A DNA stretch of 47,326 bases, taken from NCBI GenBank assembly GCA_905210085.1, contig CAJLVJ010000010.1, forward strand, positions 1 to 47,326. Reading direction: 5' to 3'. Shown piece after piece: positions 33,950 to 42,020 of this stretch (position 1 is the stretch's first letter; every line of letters begins with the position of its first letter). The position numbers and the translations under genes are program-made. This DNA is from an uncultured Collinsella sp. (GTDB taxonomy: Bacteria > Actinomycetota > Coriobacteriia > Coriobacteriales > Coriobacteriaceae). The notes below the pieces were generated by a model. The model saw only the letters and a program-made list of their open reading frames with translations, searched no databases and had not been told where the DNA came from.

Positions 33950-34459
33950 CTAGCCTTCTGCCTGGGCCACCCGCACTTTGACGCGCGTCGGATTGCCGTG
34001 GGTGTCGTAGGTCTTGGCATCGAGTGCCTGAATCTCGATATATGCCTCGCCTTCTTGGATATCGCCGGCGGGGCAGGTCTCAACCGTCTTGCTGGCTTCG
34101 ACCACACCGGACTCATAGATGGTCTCGTCGTTTTGAATCACGCGGAAGCGCTGGGGAAACTTGTTGTCTTGGACGTTTTGCACGTTGACGCGCAACTTGC
34201 CGCCTTCCTGCAGCTGTGCGACCGGCGCGACCGAGATCGTCATCATGTTGTCGCGGACGATGGCGTCGAGCTCATCCTGGATTTCTTGGCGCGATTTACC
34301 CCCTGCCGCCGTGACCGAGGCGCCCGCTTCGGGCACGGGCTGCGACTGCCAGGCGTATAGCCCTACGGCGATGAGGGCGCAGACGATAGCCGGGCAGACA
34401 ACGACGAGTTTCTTGCGACGTCCCAGCCCCGCAAGGCGGGACGGCTTCTTCGCACTCAT
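33950..34459 (-). CDS. Single-pass membrane-anchored protein of unknown function
   Basis: This 169-residue protein has a basic N-terminus, one transmembrane segment (KLVVVCPAIVCALIAVGLYAW, residues ~17-37), and an extracytoplasmic beta-rich domain. Its start (ATG 34457-34459) overlaps the stop of the preceding gene as ATGA, so they are coupled. A gap of 87 bases with a small TCACGG/CCGTGA hairpin (33882-33900) precedes the next gene. Confidence 0.7.
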   Translation of the reverse strand: MSAKKPSRLAGLGRRKKLVVVCPAIVCALIAVGLYAWQSQPVPEAGASVTAAGGKSRQEIQDELDAIVRDNMMTISVAPVAQLQEGGKLRVNVQNVQDNKFPQRFRVIQNDETIYESGVVEASKTVETCPAGDIQEGEAYIEIQALDAKTYDTHGNPTRVKVRVAQAEG

Positions 34460-34752
34460 GCGGCGTCCTTGGTGGTGTAGACACGCGCGAACGTGGACGG
34501 GTCCGCTCCAAAGAGCATGTGAAGCATCAGGCGGCGCGAGTAGATGAGCTCGTCGAAGTCGTGAGGGAGCTCGATGCTGTGGATACGCGCGATGTGGTGG
34601 GCGAGCGCCGAGAACGACTCGGGGTCGCAGATAACATCGGTGGTGACGTGGTAGACCGCCGTATCGGGGAACGCCTCTTCGTCGAAAGGCAGGAGATAGG
34701 GATCGTCGTCGACCTCGATGGCGACGCCGTACTGGGGCCAGTAATATGCCAT
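34456..34752 (-). CDS. Small cytoplasmic-looking protein, first gene of envelope operon
   Basis: This 98-residue protein of unknown family starts at the ATG 34750-34752 with GGGAGG just upstream. It has no signal or membrane segment and is rich in Asp and aromatic residues (PYLLPFDEEAF, LPHDFDELIYSRRLMLHM). It leads the minus-strand operon down to 31579. A GCCAAAAC/GTTTTGGC hairpin (34774-34797) sits in its leader. Confidence 0.6.
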   Translation of the reverse strand: MAYYWPQYGVAIEVDDDPYLLPFDEEAFPDTAVYHVTTDVICDPESFSALAHHIARIHSIELPHDFDELIYSRRLMLHMLFGADPSTFARVYTTKDAA

Positions 34753-35098
34753 GGGAACCTCCCTGCTTCTGGGGCCAAAACTTCCATTGGTTTTGGCTGT
34801 TGATGCCGACCGTATCAGTCGCTACTTGACCAATTTCTGACCAAATGCTTGACGGATTGACATCTCCGCAGGTAAAAGATGGTAAAAATTACTTCAACTT
34901 TTTTCGAGCGACAATTGCGTGGTCGCTGGCGGTAAGGCGACATGTGTCAAAAGCATCGTCTGCCGAGGAAACCTTGCCGCTTGCCGAATTGCACGAACGT
35001 AAAAATCGCCAATTATGGAGACGGTCTCGAACACGTCGACGAAACGATGCGGTAACATCTCCCTGCAAACACTGTAGTTAGCTAAAGGGGGAGTTCGC
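34753..35098. other. Intergenic region between divergent operons
   Basis: This 346-base region separates the minus-strand envelope operon from the plus-strand lactate-type operon. It holds the hairpin noted above and a cluster of TTGACC, CTGACC, TTGACG and TTGACA starting at 34827, 34838, 34850 and 34858, about one helical turn apart for the first three. TTGACA also has a weak extended -10-like TGGTAAAAA downstream at 34881. I see no gene here. Confidence 0.5.
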
Positions 35099-36700
35099 GT
35101 GTCGGCAACCATCAAACCCTTCACCGACGAGTTCGAAGAGTATGGCCGCGATGAGTCTCGCACATCGGGCGAGGCCTCGAGCATCTCGTTTCCGACAACG
35201 GAGGACGAGGTCCGCGCCATTTTGAAAAAGCTCCATGCCGAGCGTGTCCCGGTGACGGTTCAGGGCGCCCGGACCGGTCTTGCCGCCGGCGCCGTGCCTC
35301 ATGGCGGTCACATTCTCAATACTTCCCGCATGAATCGCTACCTAGGCATTCGCCGCGATGAGCAGGGCCGCTTTCTTTTGCGTGTGGCGCCCGGCGTCGT
35401 GCTGTCTGAGCTGCGCAAGCAACTGGGCAAGAAAGTGCTGCCGACTGCCGGCTGGGACCAGGCATCGCTTGAGGCCTACGAGGAGTTCCAGGAAGCTCCC
35501 GAGCAATTCTTTCCTACCGATCCCACCGAGGCATCTGCCTGCCTGGGCGGCATGGCGGCATGCAACGCTTCCGGCGCCCGTAGCTACGCTTACGGCCCCA
35601 TGCGCCCTCACGTCACGGGCCTTCATGTCGTGCTGACCGATGGCGACCTGCTCGAGCTTCACCGTGGCGAGGTTTTTGCACAGGGTCGTCGCCTTTCGCT
35701 CGTCACGGTGCAGGGCCGCACGCTCGAGCTCGATCTTCCCGACTACACCATGCCCAAGACCAAAAATGCTTCGGGCTATTTCGTTGCTGACGATATGGAT
35801 GCCATCGATCTGTTTATCGGTGCGTGTGGCACACTCGGCGTCATCACCGAGCTCGAGATTGCCCTGCAGGCGGCGCCTGCGGTCGTTTGGGGCGTGAGCT
35901 GCTTCTTTGACAGCGAAGATAAGGCCGTGTCCTTCACCGATTCCGTGCGTCCCGTCCTGTCCCACGCGGCTGCCATCGAGTATTTCGATGCGGGCGCCCT
36001 GGATATCCTGCGTCGTCAGCGTGAGCAGTCGACCGCGTTCGCCTCGCTGCCGGCGCTCGACAAAGACGCCAAGGTCTGTGTCTACGTGGAGCTCGACTGC
36101 GACGACGAAGCCCAGGCGACTGAGGAGCTGTATCACTTGGGGTGGGTGCTAGAGCTTGCGGGCGGCAGCGACGATGCGACATGGGTCGCGCGCACCGAGG
36201 TCGATCGCGAGTGTCAGCGATTCTTCCGCCATGCGGTGCCCGAGAGCGTCAACATGCTCATCGACGAGCGTCGCCGCACGGATCCCACCATCACCAAACT
36301 GGGCTCGGACATGTCGGTGCCCAACGCGCGCTTGGCCGATGTCATCGCCCTTTATCGCCGCACGTTGGCCGAAAGTGGGCTTGAATCTGCCGCCTGGGGA
36401 CATATCGGTAACAACCATCTGCATGTGAACATTCTGCCGCGCGATGCGCAGGATTACCGCCGCGGCGGAGAACTCTTTGCCCAGTGGGCTTCCGAGGTTA
36501 CGGCCATGGGCGGCGCCGTCTCCGCCGAACACGGTGTCGGCAAGATCAAAGCGGGCTTCTTGGAGACGATGTACGGTCACGAGGCCATGGTCGAGTCGGC
36601 GCGGCTCAAGCTCCAGCTCGATCCTGCCGGGCAGCTGGGCCGCGGTAGCCTGTTTTCGGAGAAGCTCTTGGATGAGCTCGTCCAGAAAGGGGGCGCGTGA
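35099..36700 (+). CDS. lctD: FAD-linked oxidase, LctD-type lactate dehydrogenase subunit
   Basis: This 533-residue FAD_binding_4 / FAD-oxidase C protein resembles GlcD and LctD. It has the nucleotide-binding VPVTVQGARTGLAAGAVP, the GGMAACNASGARSYAYG flavin loop, VITELEIALQ, and a C-terminal segment with WGHIGNNHLHVNILPR and AVSAEHGVGKIK. It would oxidise D-lactate or a related 2-hydroxy acid. GTG start with AAAGGGGGA upstream. Its TGA overlaps a possible GTG start of etfB, and the next two genes are electron-transfer flavoprotein subunits, matching the LctBCD order of functions. Confidence 0.85.
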   Translation: MSATIKPFTDEFEEYGRDESRTSGEASSISFPTTEDEVRAILKKLHAERVPVTVQGARTGLAAGAVPHGGHILNTSRMNRYLGIRRDEQGRFLLRVAPGVVLSELRKQLGKKVLPTAGWDQASLEAYEEFQEAPEQFFPTDPTEASACLGGMAACNASGARSYAYGPMRPHVTGLHVVLTDGDLLELHRGEVFAQGRRLSLVTVQGRTLELDLPDYTMPKTKNASGYFVADDMDAIDLFIGACGTLGVITELEIALQAAPAVVWGVSCFFDSEDKAVSFTDSVRPVLSHAAAIEYFDAGALDILRRQREQSTAFASLPALDKDAKVCVYVELDCDDEAQATEELYHLGWVLELAGGSDDATWVARTEVDRECQRFFRHAVPESVNMLIDERRRTDPTITKLGSDMSVPNARLADVIALYRRTLAESGLESAAWGHIGNNHLHVNILPRDAQDYRRGGELFAQWASEVTAMGGAVSAEHGVGKIKAGFLETMYGHEAMVESARLKLQLDPAGQLGRGSLFSEKLLDELVQKGGA

Positions 36701-36702
36701 AG

Positions 36703-37518
36703 ATGAGCGATTTCCATATGGTGGTGTGCGTCAAGGCGGTGCCGGGCAGCACCGAGGTCAAGATGGACCCCAAGACCAATACCATCGTGCGCGATGGCAA
36801 ACAGGCGGTCATTAATCCCTTTGACGCGAGCGCTTTGGAATGCGCGCTGGCGCTGAAGGACGACTTTATCGGCTTTGGCATGGACGTGCGCGTAACGGTG
36901 GTGTCGATGGGCATCCCCGCGACCGAATCGCTATTGCGCGACTGCATCGCCCGAGGCGCCGATGACGCACTGCTGCTGACCGACCGCGCCTTTGCAGGTG
37001 CCGATACCCTGGCAACCACCTATGCCCTCAAGTGCGGCATCGAGGCGCTCGACGAGGATTTCGACCTGCTCATCTGCGGCAAGATGGCGGTGGACGGCGA
37101 TACGGCCCAGATTGGTCCCGAGCTTGCCGGTGCCTTTGAGATTCCCTGCGTGACCGACGTGAGCTGCGTGCAGAGCGCGGGCTTTACGACCTGTGGTTCA
37201 CTGGCGCTTGTTCACGGCTGCGATGCCGGCGAGGAGACGGTCTATCTTGAGATGCCGTGCGCGATGACGACCGCCAAGGAGATTGGCCAACTGCGCATGC
37301 CGAGCATTGCCGGTATTCGTGCGGCCGAGGAGGCGGATGTACGCGTGGTCAACGCTGCCGACGTGCATGCCGACCCCGCGCGCTGCGGCCTTGCCGGCTC
37401 GCCGACACAGGTCGTGCGATCGTTTGTGCTCGACCGCGACCAAACGTGCGAGGCCGTTGAAGGAACGGCGTCCGAGCAGGCGGCAAAACTTGCCAAGATT
37501 ATCGAGGGGATGGCATAG
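36703..37518 (+). CDS. etfB: Electron transfer flavoprotein beta subunit (EtfB/LctB-type)
   Basis: This 271-residue protein has the EtfB pattern: VVCVKAVPGSTEVKMD at the N-terminus, NPFDASALECALAL, VTVVSMGIP, ARGADDALLLTDRAFAGADTLATTYAL, and GDTAQIGPELAG. The FAD/AMP-binding beta subunit passes electrons from the lactate oxidase toward EtfA. ATG at 36703 has GGGGGC upstream, and a GTG at 36697 overlaps lctD. The protein is followed directly by etfA (TAG then ATG). EtfB of bifurcating complexes commonly carries an extra FAD, but that cannot be confirmed here. Confidence 0.88.
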   Translation: MSDFHMVVCVKAVPGSTEVKMDPKTNTIVRDGKQAVINPFDASALECALALKDDFIGFGMDVRVTVVSMGIPATESLLRDCIARGADDALLLTDRAFAGADTLATTYALKCGIEALDEDFDLLICGKMAVDGDTAQIGPELAGAFEIPCVTDVSCVQSAGFTTCGSLALVHGCDAGEETVYLEMPCAMTTAKEIGQLRMPSIAGIRAAEEADVRVVNAADVHADPARCGLAGSPTQVVRSFVLDRDQTCEAVEGTASEQAAKLAKIIEGMA

Positions 37519-38724
37519 ATGAGCGGACTGAGTATCGATAGCGAAGCCTGTATCGGCTGCGGTCGCTGCGTTCGCGCCTGTGCCTCGGGCGGCATCGTAG
37601 TGGAAGGCGAGCGGCCCAACCGTTGCGCCTGCGTAACCGATGGCTGCATCCTATGCGGCGGGTGCGTCGACGCCTGCCCTGTCAACGCTATCTCGATCGA
37701 GCGTGACGAGGCCGCTGGCGCGGTGGACCTTGATGCATATCGTGACATTTGGGTCTTCGTGCAGACCGACGAGCACGATACGGTGACTCCCGTTGCCTAT
37801 GAGCTTATGGGCAAGGGCCGCGAGCTTGCCGATGCTCGTGGATGCCGTCTGGTGGCGCTGGTCGGTATGGGCCCCGAGGGCTCGCTTGGGGACCTCGAAC
37901 TCCTGGTTTGTGCCGGCGCGGACGAGGTCCTGGTCTGTCGCGACGAGCGTCTGCGCCAGAACGATGCGGAGGTTTACGCCCGGCTGATCTGCGATTTGGT
38001 GGCAGAGCGCAAGCCCGAGGCCATTCTGTACGGTGCGACCGCCTTTGGCCGCGAGCTGGCACCCGGCGTTGCCGTGCGTTTGCAGACGGGCCTTACGGCT
38101 GACTGCACGGTGCTTTCGATGGATGCGGAGACGGGGCTGCTGCAACAGACGCGTCCGGCGTTTGGCGGCAACCTGATGGCCACCATCGTCTGCCCCAATC
38201 ATCGTCCCCAGATGGCAACGGTGCGTCCCGGCATCTTTAAGGCGTCCGACTTTGACTACGGCCGCTCCGGCACGATTACCCAGATATCACTTGCGGATGA
38301 TGCTAAGGCTCGTGTCGAGATCTCGATTCCCGCCGAGGAGTGGGGACAGCAGGCATCAATTGCCGATGCCGAGCGCCTGGTCGTGGTGGGTCGCGGCATT
38401 GGTTCCAGGAAAAACCTGTCGCTGATGCGAAGGCTCGCCGAGGCTCTGGGGGCCGAGCTTGGCTGCACGCGACCTGTCGTGGAGGCCGGCTGGTTGGAGT
38501 ATCGCCACCAGATTGGCCAGACGGGCGTATCGGTTTCGCCCAAGCTTCTCGTGAGTATCGGTGTTTCGGGTGCCATCCAGCATCTTGCCGGCATCGGTGG
38601 GGCGGAGTGCATTATCGCCATCAACGAGGACCCGGATGCCCCCATCTTTGGTGCTGCCCAGTACAAGGTCGTCGGCGATGCCGTCGAGGTTGTCGAGGAG
38701 CTGCTGGCCCAGCTTGAGCGCTAG
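37519..38724 (+). CDS. etfA: Electron transfer flavoprotein alpha subunit with N-terminal ferredoxin domain
   Basis: This 401-residue protein fuses a two-cluster ferredoxin-like domain (residues ~1-62, CIGCGRCVRAC and CILCGGCVDACPVNAI) to an EtfA domain (AYELMGKGRELAD, GATAFGRELAPGVAVRLQTGLTADC, and the FAD-binding VVVGRGIGSRKN ... IGQTGVSVSPKLLVSIGVSGAIQHLAG). An EtfA with ferredoxin domain beside an LctD-type oxidase is the arrangement of the electron-confurcating lactate dehydrogenase of Acetobacterium. The stop (38722-38724) overlaps the stop of the convergent HD gene. Confidence 0.88.
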   Translation: MSGLSIDSEACIGCGRCVRACASGGIVVEGERPNRCACVTDGCILCGGCVDACPVNAISIERDEAAGAVDLDAYRDIWVFVQTDEHDTVTPVAYELMGKGRELADARGCRLVALVGMGPEGSLGDLELLVCAGADEVLVCRDERLRQNDAEVYARLICDLVAERKPEAILYGATAFGRELAPGVAVRLQTGLTADCTVLSMDAETGLLQQTRPAFGGNLMATIVCPNHRPQMATVRPGIFKASDFDYGRSGTITQISLADDAKARVEISIPAEEWGQQASIADAERLVVVGRGIGSRKNLSLMRRLAEALGAELGCTRPVVEAGWLEYRHQIGQTGVSVSPKLLVSIGVSGAIQHLAGIGGAECIIAINEDPDAPIFGAAQYKVVGDAVEVVEELLAQLER

Positions 38725-39533
38725 ACGCGCGCCAGCCAGTCGCGCATCTCGTCCTTTAGGCGCTCCCAGGTCGCTTGCGTGGCGGGATCGGTAAAGGGGC
38801 GCGTAATGCCAAAGGGCGCGTCGAGCAGGCGGTAGATATCGCCCCGCTCGCGCGCCAGCGCGCGGCTCGCTGGATAGACGAGCTCAAACATAAAGCAGAT
38901 GAGTCCCACCAGGTAGTCTGCGGGCTCCTCGCGTTCATCGCGTGCGACGCAGCGGCGCTCGTCAAAGGCAGCGAGAGCCGGTGTCGAGAACCGGCTGGCG
39001 AGAAATGTGTCCTCATCAACCTTGAGGATAGTGTCGACGGTGCTGTCGGCGATGGTGCGCATAATGTCGATTTTGTCGCCATCGCGCACGATATCGCAGA
39101 AGCGCCGTGTACGCTCGTCGAGTTGTGCCGGCAGGCGAAAGTCGCTGTGATAGGCGATGCTCGCGCGGATGAGCTCGTCGTCCTCGTCGGTCTCGATAAA
39201 ATCTCGGATGCTTGTTGTGGCAGGCGCGTCGTCGGGGTTCTCGCCAAAGAGGACCCCGACGCCCAACGCTGCGTGGCTCATACTCTCGGCGTCCTTAAAG
39301 GTGTCCCAGCGCCGCAACTGTTCAAAGCGTCCCATATCGTGTAACAGGCCGCAAAGCCAGGCCAGGTCAATATCCTCTGTCGACCAGCCCTGCTCGCGCG
39401 CCACGGCATCGCATGCCTCGGCAACGTGGTACGTATGCTCGATTTTGAGCGCGATACGTGGATTGGCGGCATCGTAAGCATCGGTATAGCGTTTGAAGGC
39501 CGCGGTCGCCCGGCCCCGATCGATAGCTGTCAT
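38721..39533 (-). CDS. HD-domain phosphohydrolase
   Basis: This 270-residue protein has an HD domain: KIEHTYHVAEAC (first His), WLCGLLHDMGRFEQLRR (HD pair), SHAALGVGVLF, IAYHSDFRLP, and IVRDGDKIDIMR (last Asp). Such proteins hydrolyse phosphoesters or nucleotides; the substrate is unknown. The gene is convergent with etfA, and the stop codons share bases at 38722-38723, so no separate terminator fits between. AGGAAG precedes the ATG. Confidence 0.85.
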   Translation of the reverse strand: MTAIDRGRATAAFKRYTDAYDAANPRIALKIEHTYHVAEACDAVAREQGWSTEDIDLAWLCGLLHDMGRFEQLRRWDTFKDAESMSHAALGVGVLFGENPDDAPATTSIRDFIETDEDDELIRASIAYHSDFRLPAQLDERTRRFCDIVRDGDKIDIMRTIADSTVDTILKVDEDTFLASRFSTPALAAFDERRCVARDEREEPADYLVGLICFMFELVYPASRALARERGDIYRLLDAPFGITRPFTDPATQATWERLKDEMRDWLARV

Positions 39534-39660
39534 AATGACTTCCTAAAAAGCTGTGTCTTTCGATCCGGTGGCAATTGTAGGTGAACTCGGTTGCTGTCGG
39601 GCGATGATTCTGCCGCGTCGTTGAATGCGGCTCGGAAATCTTGTCGGGACGAGGAACGCT

Positions 39661-40353
39661 ATGGTGCTCAAAATCGTTAAAACCGTCTGGCCGGTGATGC
39701 TTACCTATGTTGCGATAGGCGCGCCGTGCGGAATGATTATGGCGCAGACGGGAATGGAACCCTGGATGGTTTTTGCTCTGAGCAGCACGTTTGTGACGGG
39801 TAGCGGGCAGTTTATGGTCTGCAATCTGTGGCTGGCTGGCGTACCGGCGCCATCGATTGTCGCAAGTGTGGCCGCAATCTCCTCGCGCTTTGCACTTTAT
39901 TCGGCATCGATCGCACCCCATCTGAGGGGTGCCTCGAAGCGTCAGACGCTGGCTGTTGCCGCGACGCTCACCGAGGAGGCATATGGCATCTCGCTTGCCA
40001 GGCTGGTTGAAGGGGAGGATTGGGGCCCGCGCGAGTCCTTTGTGCTCAACGCGATCCTCATCGCGACATGGGGCGTTTCGTGTACGACGGGCGCCATCGT
40101 CGGCGCCGTTGTCGATGTTCCCACCGCTATTGCGGGTTTTGTCTGCACCTCGCTCTTTATCTGCCTGCTCTTTTCGCAGAGACTGTCGCGCGGCAATGTC
40201 GTAGCTGCCGGTTTGGCTGCGGTGTCTGTCGCCATATGCAAGTTCTTGGGGTGGACGAATACCGCCGTGCCGGCAAGCGTGCTCGTCGGCGTTGCCGCGG
40301 CGCTTGCGTGCGATGCTCTCGCCGAAGGAAGGGGCGCTCGCGATGCCCGTTAA
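39661..40353 (+). CDS. azlC: Branched-chain amino acid export protein AzlC
   Basis: This 230-residue integral membrane protein is the large subunit of the AzlCD branched-chain amino acid exporter. It has WPVMLTYVAIGAPCGMIMAQTG, the TFVTGSGQFMVCNLWLAG and ISSRFALYSASIAPHL blocks, and several hydrophobic segments. GAGGAA precedes the ATG at 39661, which I prefer over a TTG at 39625. It overlaps azlD by 11 bases. Confidence 0.88.
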   Translation: MVLKIVKTVWPVMLTYVAIGAPCGMIMAQTGMEPWMVFALSSTFVTGSGQFMVCNLWLAGVPAPSIVASVAAISSRFALYSASIAPHLRGASKRQTLAVAATLTEEAYGISLARLVEGEDWGPRESFVLNAILIATWGVSCTTGAIVGAVVDVPTAIAGFVCTSLFICLLFSQRLSRGNVVAAGLAAVSVAICKFLGWTNTAVPASVLVGVAAALACDALAEGRGARDAR

Positions 40354-40666
40354 TGAGTTTTTGGTCCTGTGGCTGTCGTCATGGGCGGCTATCGCGTTTT
40401 TCCGCATTGCCCCGGCGTTTGCCTTGCGCGGGAGAACGCTGTCGCCCCGCGTTACCGAGGCCTTGGGTTATATTCCGCCCGCCGCCTTCGCGGCGCTGGT
40501 CGCTAACGATTTGATAAGCCCTGGCGCTTTCGACGCCGGCTTGTGGCAGGGCTTGATTCCCTGGATTGCGGCTACCGGTGTCGTGGCGGTGGCAATCAAG
40601 ACAAAGTCGATGTTGTGGTGCTGCGTCTCGGGCATCGTGTTCTATATCGTTTTGAGCCTTGTATAA
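40343..40666 (+). CDS. azlD: Branched-chain amino acid transport protein AzlD
   Basis: This 107-residue membrane protein is the small partner of AzlC. It has LVLWLSSWAAIAFFRIAPAFALRGR and ALGYIPPAAFAALVANDL, and ends with a hydrophobic segment. The ATG at 40343 lies inside the azlC end (stop at 40351-40353), in a different frame, so the two are coupled. Confidence 0.86.
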   Translation: MPVNEFLVLWLSSWAAIAFFRIAPAFALRGRTLSPRVTEALGYIPPAAFAALVANDLISPGAFDAGLWQGLIPWIAATGVVAVAIKTKSMLWCCVSGIVFYIVLSLV

Positions 40667-40809
40667 AAGCAAGGGCGCGTTTAGCGTCCCGGCCCAACGA
40701 ATCGAATTTCTCACCGAGCCGGTCTGCTTCTTCTGGTACCATGGTCAAACTTTACTGTAGCAAAGCGTGACGTGGGCTTTTGTTCTGCGTCAGCGGAAAT
40801 GGGGGTTTC

Positions 40810-41832
40810 ATGGCACAGGAAGCGACCGCCAACGAGCAAAAGAAATTCAAGGTACCGCGTATCCCGGGCGACATCATGATCTATCCCATGATTGTTGGCC
40901 TTTTGCTCAACACTTTCTGTCCGCAGGTCTTTGAGATCGGCGGCTTCTTTACGGCTGCCTGCCGTGGCGGCTCCAATACCATCGTCGCTGCGATCCTGCT
41001 GTTTGTGGGCGCCGGCATCAGCTTTAAGTCCACGCCGGGCGCCATCAAGACCGGCATCGTCGTACTGATCCCCAAGCTTGTTGTCGCGGCCGCCCTTGGC
41101 TTGGGTGTGGCATATTTCTTTAACGACAACTTCCTGGGCCTGAGCTCCGTGTCTATCATCGGTGGCATCACGTTTTGCAACATGGCGCTCTACACGGGCA
41201 TCATGGGCGAGTTCGGCGACGAGTCCGAGCAGGGCGCCGTGGGCATCTTGTTCTTTACGGCCGGTCCCGCCGTCACCATGATCATCCTCGGTGTCTCGGG
41301 TCTCGCTAACATCCCCGTCGGCACCATCGTCGGCTCCATCCTGCCGCTTGTTATCGGCATGGTTCTGGGCAACCTCTTCCCGTTCATCAAGAACCTGCTG
41401 GTCCCCGGCACCAATCCCGCGATCGCCGTTATCGGATTTCAGCTCGGTGCGTCCATGAGCCTTTCGAGCTTTATCACCGGCGGTATTTCGGGCATCCTGC
41501 TGGGTCTCATCACGCTCTTTATCGTCGGCCCCATCACCTTTGCGTTCGAGCGCCTGTGCGGTGGTAACGGCAAGGCGGCCGTTGCCTGCTCCACTATCGC
41601 CGGCACGGCTATGACCACGCCGGTCGCCCTCGCCGAGGTCGCCCCGCGCTATGCCGAGCTTGCGCCCACCGCGTACGCCCAGATCGCCACCGCCGTCATC
41701 ATCACGGCAATCATGGCTCCGATCCTGACCGGCTGGGTCGATAAGAAGTTCTGCCACGGCAAAGAGGATCTGTCGCTTGCCGGTGTCGAGGCCATCGAGG
41801 AGGCCGTCGCGACCGACATTGATGGCGAGTAG
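40810..41832 (+). CDS. 2-keto-3-deoxygluconate permease family protein (KdgT-type)
   Basis: This 340-residue transporter fits the KdgT family. It has PRIPGDIMIYPMIVGLLLNTF near the N-terminus, RGGSNTIVAAILLFVGAGISF, FLGLSSVSIIGGITFCNMALY, and about ten hydrophobic segments. The family imports 2-keto-3-deoxygluconate or related sugar acids with a cation. The ATG at 40810 follows GGGGG. No sugar-acid enzymes are adjacent, so the actual substrate is uncertain. It ends before a GC-rich hairpin. Confidence 0.85.
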   Translation: MAQEATANEQKKFKVPRIPGDIMIYPMIVGLLLNTFCPQVFEIGGFFTAACRGGSNTIVAAILLFVGAGISFKSTPGAIKTGIVVLIPKLVVAAALGLGVAYFFNDNFLGLSSVSIIGGITFCNMALYTGIMGEFGDESEQGAVGILFFTAGPAVTMIILGVSGLANIPVGTIVGSILPLVIGMVLGNLFPFIKNLLVPGTNPAIAVIGFQLGASMSLSSFITGGISGILLGLITLFIVGPITFAFERLCGGNGKAAVACSTIAGTAMTTPVALAEVAPRYAELAPTAYAQIATAVIITAIMAPILTGWVDKKFCHGKEDLSLAGVEAIEEAVATDIDGE

Positions 41833-41877
41833 CAATCGCTACCAATCAATGATGCCGGCGTGCAATTCGCGCCGTTT

Positions 41878-41930
41878 GAGCGCCCGAACGAAAGCTGTCT
41901 TGCAGTGGCGTTCGGGCGCTCTGCTATTAT
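41878..41930 (+). terminator. Terminator after the permease gene
   Basis: GAGCGCCCGAACG (41878-41890) pairs perfectly with CGTTCGGGCGCTC (41909-41921), followed by TGCTATTATT rather than a clean T-run. Smaller inverted pairs follow: ACCCCT/AGGGGGT at 41938-41957 and GCCCA/TGGGC ahead of the GGDEF gene. Confidence 0.65.
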
Positions 41931-42020
41931 TCCCATTACCCCTGCGGAGTAGGGGGTGTTTATTGCCCAGATTCTAATTGGGCGATTCTGACCACTTGGA
42001 TATTGAAGGGATGGCGTCTA

